This document shows positions 42,015-47,899 of a stretch of 47,899 nt of DNA, piece by piece. Position numbers and translations under genes: made by a program. Under the pieces are notes generated by a model that made no database searches, was not told the DNA's origin, and worked only from the letters and a program-made list of their open reading frames with translations. The DNA comes from Burkholderiales bacterium (GTDB lineage Bacteria > Pseudomonadota > Gammaproteobacteria > Burkholderiales > Burkholderiaceae_E), in contig JADCHE010000026.1 of the NCBI GenBank assembly GCA_020248665.1, positions 1 to 47,899 on the forward strand, given 5' to 3'. Positions within the stretch are counted from its first letter, which is position 1. Every line of letters begins with the position of its first letter.

Positions 42015-42716
42015 ATGAGCCCCACCCCGACCGCCGACCGGCCTGCCGAGGACGACGTGCGCCGCGCGCTGCTCGACGCCGCGCGCTCGCTCGACCGCCT
42101 CGGGCTGAACCACGGCAGCGCCGGCAACCTGTCGGTGCGCTGGCATCGCGGCGGCTCGGACGGGCTGCTGGTCACGCCGAGCGCGCTGCCTTGCGACCGG
42201 TGCACGACCGACGACCTCGTCTGGATGCCGATCGTCGCGGACCGCTCGCACGATCCGCGTCCGGACGGCCGCCGCCGGCCGTCGTCGGAATGGCGGTTCC
42301 ACCACGACCTGTACGCGCACCGCGACGACGTGCACGCGGTCGTCCACACCCACGCGCCGCACTGCACCGCGCTCGCCTGCCTGCCGTCGATCCAGCGCGA
42401 CGGCCTGCCCGCGTTCCACTACATGGTCGCGGCGGCCGGCGGCGGCGACGTGCGCTGTGCGCCGTACGCGACCTTCGGCACGCAGGCGCTGTCGGACCAC
42501 GCGCTCGCCGCGCTCGAGGGCCGGCGCGCGTGCCTGCTCGCGCACCACGGGATGATCGCGGTCGGCGCGACGCTCGAGGCGGCGATGGCGCTCGCCGTCG
42601 AGCTCGAGTGGCTGGCGCGGACCTACGCGCTCGCGCTGTCGCTCGGCGGGCCGGCGACGCTGCCGGCCGAGGAGATGGCGCGCGTCGTCGAGCGCTTCCG
42701 CGACTACCGGCCCTGA
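42015..42716 (+). CDS. Class II aldolase/adducin-family protein (MtnB- or Ald2-like)
   Basis: A 233-residue fuculose-aldolase-type enzyme. Zinc ligands are H111 and H113 (VVHTHAPHCTAL) and H178 (LLAHHGMIAVG), with catalytic E92 in SSEWRFHHDLY. The N-terminal GLNHGSAGNLSVR forms the phosphate loop. Next to mtnA it could be the methylthioribulose-1-phosphate dehydratase (MtnB) of the methionine salvage route, or the aldolase of the DHAP shunt that splits methylthio- or 5-deoxyribulose 1-phosphate into DHAP and an aldehyde. The absence of the other salvage genes here and the resemblance to fuculose aldolase slightly favour the aldolase, but this is not decided. Confidence 0.85.
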   Translation: MSPTPTADRPAEDDVRRALLDAARSLDRLGLNHGSAGNLSVRWHRGGSDGLLVTPSALPCDRCTTDDLVWMPIVADRSHDPRPDGRRRPSSEWRFHHDLYAHRDDVHAVVHTHAPHCTALACLPSIQRDGLPAFHYMVAAAGGGDVRCAPYATFGTQALSDHALAALEGRRACLLAHHGMIAVGATLEAAMALAVELEWLARTYALALSLGGPATLPAEEMARVVERFRDYRP

Positions 42717-43732
42717 GTCGCGGGCGCGATGCGGGCGCGCAGCGCGGCGCACGGGTCCTCGCGCGTCGCGACCGGCGTCGGCACGACGACGTCGAAGGCC
42801 CCCCGGGGCATCCCGGCGTCGCCGTCGTCCTCGAGCAGCCCGATCGAGCGCGTGGCCGCCCGCAGATCGGGCGGCAACCAGCGCGACACGCCGATGTCGG
42901 CGCGGGCGTGGCCGTTGCCGGTCAGCAGCACGACGCCCCGGGCCGCGTGCGGCGCGATCGCGAGCGCGAGCGCCGCGTCGCGGGCGAGCTGGGCGCGTGC
43001 CATCGGCGCGAGCATCGCCGCGGGCAACGCGCCGCAGTGGCCGACGTCGACCTCGCGCTCGTGGGCGGCGAGCAGCGCGGGCGGCACCGCGTCGAGGCCA
43101 AGCGCCGCGCGCGTCGGCGCGTCGAACGCCGCGCCCCAGCCCTCGCGGATCACTCGCGAGGCGTCCGCGCGCGACAGGTTCGCCGCGACGATCGGCAGGT
43201 CGTGCTCGAGCGCGAGCCGGACGAAGGGCCGGTACATCGACCAGTCCCAGCCGCCGCGCTCACCGCCCGCCTGTGCGATCAGCCAGTCGGCGTCGCGCGG
43301 CCGCTCGCGGCGCGCGCGCTCGACGTCGGGCTGGCGCTCGCGGTCGAGCTGCTCGAAGGCGATCGCGGGGCGCGCGCCGGTCGCGATCAGCCGCTCGAGC
43401 GCGGCCGCGCGCAGCGCGTGCTGCGCGGCGTTGTCGTGGACCTCCCCGAGCAGCACGATGGGCGCGCCGCGCATCGCGTCGGCGAGTGCCTGCGGGTCGG
43501 CGGGCAGCGTGGCCGGGATCGCCGGCGTGGCGGGTGTCGGGGGCGCCGCACGCGGTGGCAGCGGTGCGACCGGCCGCGAGCGCGGCGGTCCGTAGGGCGC
43601 GCGCGTCGCGGCGGGCACGGCGCCCTCGGTCGGCACGGCCGTCGTCGTGCAGCCCGCGAGGACCGCGGCCAGGAGCGAGGCGACCAGCGCCGCGGCGGCG
43701 CCGACGGTGCGGCGATCGTCCTGTCGGGTCAT
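42704..43732 (-). CDS. ChaN-like iron-regulated lipoprotein (DUF399)
   Basis: A 342-residue lipoprotein. The signal MTRQDDRRTVGAAAALVASLLAAVLAGCTTTA contains the lipobox LAGC (C28). The ChaN domain begins PIVLLGEVHDNAAQHALRAAALERLIATGARPAIAFEQLD, with the His pair and acidic residues of a haem-binding, TIKI/EreA-like fold, and continues to NGHARADIGVSRWL. ChaN of Campylobacter binds haem and is associated with haem uptake; a related fold has metal-dependent hydrolase members. A proline-rich linker of about 40 residues follows the lipid anchor. The 3-prime end overlaps the convergent aldolase gene by 13 bases. Regulation by iron is known for the family, not shown here. Confidence 0.85.
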   Translation of the reverse strand: MTRQDDRRTVGAAAALVASLLAAVLAGCTTTAVPTEGAVPAATRAPYGPPRSRPVAPLPPRAAPPTPATPAIPATLPADPQALADAMRGAPIVLLGEVHDNAAQHALRAAALERLIATGARPAIAFEQLDRERQPDVERARRERPRDADWLIAQAGGERGGWDWSMYRPFVRLALEHDLPIVAANLSRADASRVIREGWGAAFDAPTRAALGLDAVPPALLAAHEREVDVGHCGALPAAMLAPMARAQLARDAALALAIAPHAARGVVLLTGNGHARADIGVSRWLPPDLRAATRSIGLLEDDGDAGMPRGAFDVVVPTPVATREDPCAALRARIAPATQGR

Positions 43733-43815
43733 CGGAGCGAGCTTAGGCGATCCGCGCGGGCGACGAAAGCCGGACCGTGCCCGCACGCGGGTTTGCGCCC
43801 CGCTGGCCATTCGGC

Positions 43816-43821
43816 TACGGT
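43816..43821 (+). promoter_or_regulatory. Candidate -10 element TACGGT of the antiporter gene
   Basis: TACGGT ends nine bases before the ATG at 43830, so the transcript would have almost no leader. Weak match; no clear -35. Confidence 0.25.
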
Positions 43822-43829
43822 GGACCGCG

Positions 43830-45623
43830 ATGCACGACGCCCCGGCCTTCCCGTTCCTGCGCGAGATCCTGCTGTTCCTCGTCCTCGCCGGGGTGCTGAT
43901 ACCGCTGCTGCAGCGGCTGCGCGTGAACCAGGTCGTCGGCTTCCTCGCGGCCGGCGTCGCGCTCGGGCCGTTCGGGCTCGGACTGTGGGCCGGGGAGCAC
44001 GCCTGGCTCGCGCCGTTCACGTTCCCGAAGCTCGAGGGCGTGGTCGCACTCGCCGAGCTCGGCGTGCTGTTCCTGATGTTCATGATCGGCCTGGAGCTCT
44101 CTGCCGAGCGGCTGTGGGCGCTGAGGCGCTGGGTGTTCGGGGCGGGCGTCGTGCAGCTCGTCGCAAGCGCGCTCGCGATCGGCGCGATCGCGTGGGCCTT
44201 CGGCAACCCGTGGCCGGCCGCGGCCGTGCTGGGCGCGGTGCTCGCGCTGTCGTCGACCGCGGTCGCGATGCAGCTGCTCACCGAGCGGCGCGCGCTCGGC
44301 ACGCGGCTCGGCCAGGCGTGCTTCTCGGTGCTGATGATGCAGGACCTCGCGGTCGTGCCGCTGCTGGTCGTGGTCGGTGCACTCGCCGACGTGCACCGCG
44401 CGAGCGGCGCCGGCGTCGGCATCGACGGGTTCGCGGGCCTCGGCGGGGCCGCAGGCCTGGTCGCCGGCTCGCTCGCGAAGGCGGCCATCGCGGTCGTCGC
44501 GATCGCCTGGATCGGCCGTCGCCTGGTGCGCCCGCTGTTCCGTACCCTCGCGCGCGACCGGCAGCCCGACGTGTTCATGGCGCTGACGCTGCTCGCGACG
44601 CTCTCCATCGCGGGCCTGACCGCGGCCGCCGGGCTGTCGATGGCGCTCGGCGCGCTGCTCGCCGGGCTGCTGCTGTCCGAGACCGAGTTCCGGCACGAGG
44701 TCGAGGTCACGATCGAGCCGTTCCGCGGGCTGCTGATGGGGCTGTTCTTCATGTCGGTCGGCATGGGCATCGACCTGCGCGAGGTCGCGGCCGCGCCGCT
44801 GATCGTGCCGGTGTCGGTGCTCGGCCTGTTCGCGATCAAGGCCGCGGTGCTGTGGGCGGTGCTGCGCGCCGGCGGGCTGTCGGCCGGGCGGGCGCTCGAA
44901 GGCGGGCTGCTGCTCGGGCAGGGCGGCGAGTTCGCGTTCATCGTGGTCGGCGTCGCGACGCTCGAAGGGCTGCTGCCGCCGGACGTCGGCCGGTTCATGC
45001 TGCTGGTGGTCGGCCTGTCGCTGGTCGCGACGCCGTTCGCCGCGCGGCTCGGGCACGCGCTCGGCGAGCGCATCGACCACCTGTCGCGAGCCGGCGCGCG
45101 CGCCGACGAGCCGCCGGGCGAGGGCGACGCGCCCGGGGCCTCGGGCGGCCACGTCGTGATCGCCGGCTTCGGGCGGGTCGGCGAGGCGATCGCGCAGGTG
45201 CTGGACGCGCAGGGCGTGCGCTGGGTCGCGCTCGAGACCGACGCGACGCGCGTCACCGACCGCCGCGCGCACGGCGCGCCGGTGTGGTTCGGCAACGCGA
45301 CGCGCGTCGAGCTGCTGCGCCGGCTGCGCGTCGGCGACGCGGCCGCGGTGGTGCTGACGATGGACCAGCCGGCCTCGGCGCTGCACGCGCTGCGCGCGAT
45401 CCGGCGCGAGTACCCCTCGGTGCCGGTCGTGGCGCGCTCGCGCGACGAGGCCCATGCGGCGGTGCTGCGCGACGAGGGCGCGACGGTGGTGATCCCGGAG
45501 ACGCTCGAGGCGAGCCTGCAGATCTCGGCGGTGGTGCTGCAGTCCGCGGGCGTGCCCGACCTCGTCGCGACCGCCGCGATCGAGGTCGAGCGCGAGCGGC
45601 GGATCGGCGTGCTGCGCGGCTGA
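43830..45623 (+). CDS. Kef-type monovalent cation:proton antiporter (CPA2) with RCK domain
   Basis: A 597-residue CPA2 antiporter. Residues about 5-385 form twelve to thirteen membrane helices (LREILLFLVLAGVLIPLLQRLRVNQVVGFLAAGVALGPFGLGLW, QACFSVLMMQDLAVVPLLVVV, LLSETEFRHEVEVTIEPFRGLLMGLFFMSVGM), and residues about 440-550 a TrkA-N/RCK NAD-binding domain starting HVVIAGFGRVGEAIAQVL. KefB/KefC proteins export potassium against protons and are gated by glutathione adducts; whether this one is glutathione-gated cannot be seen. It has no KefF/KefG partner next door. The stop lies in a palindrome shared with the convergent racemase-like gene. Confidence 0.92.
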   Translation: MHDAPAFPFLREILLFLVLAGVLIPLLQRLRVNQVVGFLAAGVALGPFGLGLWAGEHAWLAPFTFPKLEGVVALAELGVLFLMFMIGLELSAERLWALRRWVFGAGVVQLVASALAIGAIAWAFGNPWPAAAVLGAVLALSSTAVAMQLLTERRALGTRLGQACFSVLMMQDLAVVPLLVVVGALADVHRASGAGVGIDGFAGLGGAAGLVAGSLAKAAIAVVAIAWIGRRLVRPLFRTLARDRQPDVFMALTLLATLSIAGLTAAAGLSMALGALLAGLLLSETEFRHEVEVTIEPFRGLLMGLFFMSVGMGIDLREVAAAPLIVPVSVLGLFAIKAAVLWAVLRAGGLSAGRALEGGLLLGQGGEFAFIVVGVATLEGLLPPDVGRFMLLVVGLSLVATPFAARLGHALGERIDHLSRAGARADEPPGEGDAPGASGGHVVIAGFGRVGEAIAQVLDAQGVRWVALETDATRVTDRRAHGAPVWFGNATRVELLRRLRVGDAAAVVLTMDQPASALHALRAIRREYPSVPVVARSRDEAHAAVLRDEGATVVIPETLEASLQISAVVLQSAGVPDLVATAAIEVERERRIGVLRG

Positions 45624-45644
45624 TCCGCGCGGACCGCTCAGCCG
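45617..45644. terminator. Stop-codon palindrome between antiporter and racemase-like genes
   Basis: CGGCTGA (45617-45623) and TCAGCCG (45638-45644) are perfect arms containing both TGA stops; between them is another perfect palindrome TCCGCGCGGA (45624-45633). Possible bidirectional terminator. Confidence 0.4.
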
Positions 45645-46381
45645 CCGCCGAGCAGCCGGCGGATCGGCTCGGGCAGCCCTGCGTTCGGCTTCGCCGGCGG
45701 CGGCGCGAAGCTCCCGGCCGTCGGTCGCGTCGTGCGCAGTGCGGCGAGCGTCTCGGCCTGCCGCACCGCGCTCGACACGCCGTCGACCAGCGGCACCGGC
45801 ACGCGGTCGCGGATGCCGCGCGCGAGGCCCGCGAGCGGCGCCCCGGCGAGGATCACCACGTCGGCGCCGTCCTCGTCGACGCAGCGCCGGCACAGTGCCT
45901 CGAGCGCCGCCTCGTGATCGGCCTGCACCGTGCCCGGATCCCGCAGCGGCGCGTCGAGGAAGCGCAAGCCGGCGAGCCGGTCGGCGACGCCGCAGGCCTG
46001 CACCGTGTCGCGGTACCAGCCGACGATGCGCCGGCTGATCGCCACGATCGAGAAGCGCGCGCCGAGCAGGCACGCGGTCGCGAGCGCCGACTCGGTCATG
46101 CCGACGACCGGCACCGGCACCGCCTCGCGCAGCGCGGGCAGCCCCGGGTCGCCGAACGCCGCGACGATCACCGCGTCGTGCCCCGCCGCGTGCTCGCCGG
46201 CGAGGCATGCGGCCGCGTAGCCGCCGACCAGCGCCTCGAAGCGCGTCTCGATGTAGGCGACGCCGAAGGTCGCCGTGACCGCGGTGAGGGTCGTGCCGGG
46301 CGAGGCCGTACGGCGTGCTTCCGCCTCGATCAGCGCGGTGACCGACTCGGAGATGTTCGGGTTGATCAGCAGCAGCTTCAT
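45638..46381 (-). CDS. Asp/Glu/hydantoin racemase family protein lacking catalytic cysteines
   Basis: A 247-residue member of the hydantoin-racemase branch, starting MKLLLINPNISESVTALIEAEAR. In the family the two catalytic cysteines lie in ACFGDPG and LGCAGM; here these read AAFGDPGL (A75) and LAGAPLAGL (G180), so both are missing, though the fold motifs (INPN, GMTESALATACLLG, VDEDGADVVILAG) are intact. It therefore cannot work by the two-cysteine racemase mechanism. The gene overlaps its upstream paralogue by four bases (ATGA), and both follow the GntR gene, so the three form one leftward operon. Function unknown; may be a different isomerase/decarboxylase-like enzyme. Confidence 0.85.
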   Translation of the reverse strand: MKLLLINPNISESVTALIEAEARRTASPGTTLTAVTATFGVAYIETRFEALVGGYAAACLAGEHAAGHDAVIVAAFGDPGLPALREAVPVPVVGMTESALATACLLGARFSIVAISRRIVGWYRDTVQACGVADRLAGLRFLDAPLRDPGTVQADHEAALEALCRRCVDEDGADVVILAGAPLAGLARGIRDRVPVPLVDGVSSAVRQAETLAALRTTRPTAGSFAPPPAKPNAGLPEPIRRLLGGG

Positions 46382-47157
46382 CGGTCGGCTCCGGGGGCAC
46401 GTGGGGGAGGGGGCGCCGCGAGGCGCGCGGCGAGCGCGTCCGACAGGCCGCTCGAGGCGCGGCCATGAGGCGCGGCGAGGCTGCCCGTGCGCGCCTTGCG
46501 GGCGCCGAGCCGCACGAGCGCGACCGCGTGCAGCGCGGCCGCGGCCGCGCAGTCGACGAGGGGCACGTCGACGCGCTCGCGCAGCGCGGTCGCATAGCCG
46601 GCGAGCACCGCGCCCGACAGGAGCACCGCCTCGACGCCGTCCTCGGCGACCAGCCGCGCGATGCCGGCCGCGACCGCGTCGGCGACCTGCGGATCCGGCG
46701 CGCCGCCGGACCCGAACGCGCCGGGCTGCTCCAGCGTGCACCAGCCGACGACGCGCGACGACAGCCCGTAGCCGTCGACCAGCTCCCGGTACAGCGGCAG
46801 CATCCGCGTGCCGAGCGTCAGCAGCCCGAGCCGCGTGCCGAGCATCCCCGCGCACGCGAGCCCGCTCTCGGTCATCGCCGAGACCGGCACGTCGAGCACC
46901 TCGCGCAGCGCGGCGAGCCCACAGTCGAGCGACACCCCGAGCACCACCGCGTCGTGGCCGGGCGATTCCCGGACCGCGACGTCGAGCGCCGCGTGCGCGG
47001 CGATCGCGGCCTCGGCGCGCGTGCCGATGACCGCGGGCCCGAAGCGCGCGGTCGCGCCGACGATCTCGGCATCGCCGCCGAGGGCCGCGCGCGCGGCGGC
47101 GACCATCCGGTCGGTGATGTGCGCGGAGGTGTTCGGGTTGACCAGCAGCAGCCGCAT
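46378..47157 (-). CDS. Asp/Glu/hydantoin racemase family protein, second cysteine-less paralogue
   Basis: A 259-residue paralogue of the next gene, beginning MRLLLVNPNTSAHITDRMVAAA. At the first cysteine position it reads VVLGVSLDCGL (V75 at the site, with a new Cys at C79 replacing the usual Pro), and at the second LLSGAVLAGY (G182); the canonical pair is therefore absent, though C79 might act alone. MTESGLACAGMLGTRLGLLTLGTRMLPLYREL is family-typical. The stop overlaps the start of the next gene, and the start lies four bases from the GntR stop. The pair may form a heteromer, by analogy only with tandem paralogues in general. Confidence 0.85.
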   Translation of the reverse strand: MRLLLVNPNTSAHITDRMVAAARAALGGDAEIVGATARFGPAVIGTRAEAAIAAHAALDVAVRESPGHDAVVLGVSLDCGLAALREVLDVPVSAMTESGLACAGMLGTRLGLLTLGTRMLPLYRELVDGYGLSSRVVGWCTLEQPGAFGSGGAPDPQVADAVAAGIARLVAEDGVEAVLLSGAVLAGYATALRERVDVPLVDCAAAAALHAVALVRLGARKARTGSLAAPHGRASSGLSDALAARLAAPPPPRAPGADR

Positions 47158-47161
47158 CGGC

Positions 47162-47899
47162 TCACTCCATCGCGGCGCGCAGGATCGCGCCGACGTCGTC
47201 GTTCCGGGGGCGCGGCATGCGTGCGAGCACGCGCCGCTCGACGTGGTGCAGGTGCTCCGACACCGCGCGGATCGCGGCCGAACCGTCGCGCCGCCGCAGT
47301 GCGCGGACCACTGCGTCATGCTCCTCGACCGAGCAGCCCGCCGCGTCGTCGGCGGACTCGAACAGCGCGACGAAGAGCTGGGTGCGCGCGACCAGCGCGC
47401 GCAGCGACGCCGACAGCTCCGGGTTGCCGAGCAGATCGGCGAGCACCAGATGGAAGTCCCCGGCCAGGCGCACCGCCGCGTCGCGGCGCCCGGCCCGCTG
47501 CGCCTGCCGCTCGCGCGCCACCAGCGCGTCGAGCGGCCCGAGCCGCTCGCGCGCGAGTGCTTCCGCGAGCATCGCGACCGTGCCGCACTCGAGCACGCGC
47601 CGCATCTCGTAGACGCGCCTCACGTCCTCGGCGCTCGGCGTCGGCACGAACGCGCCGCGGTTGGGCCGCAGCTCGAGCTTGCCCTCGGTGCCCAGCCTCA
47701 GCAGCACCTTGCGCACGGTGCCGCGCGTCGTGCCGAAGGCCTGCGCGAGGTGCCGCTCGCGCAGCGGCGTGCCCGGGCGCAGCGCGCCGCCGAGCAGTGC
47801 CTTGAGCAGCGCGTCGCGGACCATCGCCTCGGAGCGGCGGGCCGACGGCGTGCCGGTGTCGGCGGCCCCGGGGCGGCCGTCGGCGCCCGCGCCCCGCGC
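47162..47899 (-). CDS. GntR family regulator (FCD subfamily), possibly cut by the window edge
   Basis: At least 220 residues. The winged helix reads ALLKALLGGALRPGTPLRERHLAQAFGTTRGTVRKVLLRLGTEGKLELRPNRGAFV, and the FCD domain has metal-type residues (DFHLVLADL, EEHDAVVRAL, VSEHLHHVERR). An ATG at 47824 begins within the first helix, but the frame stays open to the edge through SARRSEAMVRDALLKAL, which looks like the missing helix start, so the true start is probably beyond 47899. It is followed after four bases by the two racemase-like genes and is likely their regulator. Confidence 0.88.
   Translation of the reverse strand, partial: ARGAGADGRPGAADTGTPSARRSEAMVRDALLKALLGGALRPGTPLRERHLAQAFGTTRGTVRKVLLRLGTEGKLELRPNRGAFVPTPSAEDVRRVYEMRRVLECGTVAMLAEALARERLGPLDALVARERQAQRAGRRDAAVRLAGDFHLVLADLLGNPELSASLRALVARTQLFVALFESADDAAGCSVEEHDAVVRALRRRDGSAAIRAVSEHLHHVERRVLARMPRPRNDDVGAILRAAME

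Noticed and set aside
41900-46468. Very long open frame on the plus strand (over 1,500 codons) across aldolase, ChaN, antiporter and racemase genes
   Set aside because: Arginine/alanine/proline-rich translation with no domain; it is the out-of-frame or antisense reading of verified genes in GC-rich DNA, where stop codons are rare.

Overview
The window is very GC-rich DNA packed with genes, with short intergenic gaps (none above about 285 bases), TGA stops almost everywhere and GC-ending codons throughout. The gene set (Liv-type ABC transport, LysR, GntR-FCD and TetR regulators, Rieske oxygenase, FadJ/thiolase, CPA2 antiporter, Hsp15, glycine-zipper lipoprotein) and the recurrent TACAAT-like -10 elements point to a metabolically versatile environmental betaproteobacterium, probably Burkholderiales. 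This assignment is inference; no rRNA, tRNA, IS element, phage gene or CRISPR array is visible.

Layout. 1-2.6 kb: the end of gltD, a lipoprotein, a small coiled-coil membrane protein flanked by a repeated sequence, and a cupin. 2.6-7.5 kb: a leftward ridA-dadA-cupin-acyltransferase cluster (D-amino acid oxidation and imine clean-up), a divergent GntR-FCD regulator and an Asp/Glu-racemase-superfamily gene; GTATAC-type sites occur on both sides of the regulator. 7.5-10.8 kb: leftward beta-oxidation pair (bifunctional hydratase/dehydrogenase, then thiolase). 11.1-16.8 kb: rightward Liv-type ABC transporter (binding protein, two permeases, two ATPases) ending in an alpha/beta hydrolase that carries the full active-site set of fluoroacetate dehalogenases. 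16.8-22.5 kb: LysR, arylsulfatase plus translationally coupled HAD phosphatase, a phytanoyl-CoA dioxygenase-like enzyme, and another LysR. 22.6-24.6 kb: Rieske oxygenase alpha and beta subunits, divergent from that LysR and without visible electron-transfer partners. 24.6-29.1 kb: a four-PAS hybrid histidine kinase, an esterase-like hydrolase and a TetR regulator with a low-complexity tail. 29.2-35.0 kb: a TetR-adjacent hydrolase, a zinc-protease-like protein, glgC and two overlapping MFS genes. 35.0-40.5 kb: cold-shock protein with a structured leader, surface lipoprotein, MaoC protein, apt, an HCCA-isomerase-like protein, Hsp15, an exported histidine phosphatase and a P450. 40.6-47.9 kb: mtnA plus class II aldolase (methylthioadenosine/5-deoxy-pentose salvage), a ChaN-like lipoprotein, a Kef-type antiporter, two overlapping racemase-like genes that lack the family's catalytic cysteines, and a GntR regulator running off the right edge.

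Most genes belong to small catabolic operons, each next to its own regulator. The items most deserving a second look are the cysteine-less racemase pair, the dehalogenase inside the Liv operon, the GTATAC sites, the mtnA-aldolase pair, and the perfect palindromes that contain both stop codons of convergent gene pairs.
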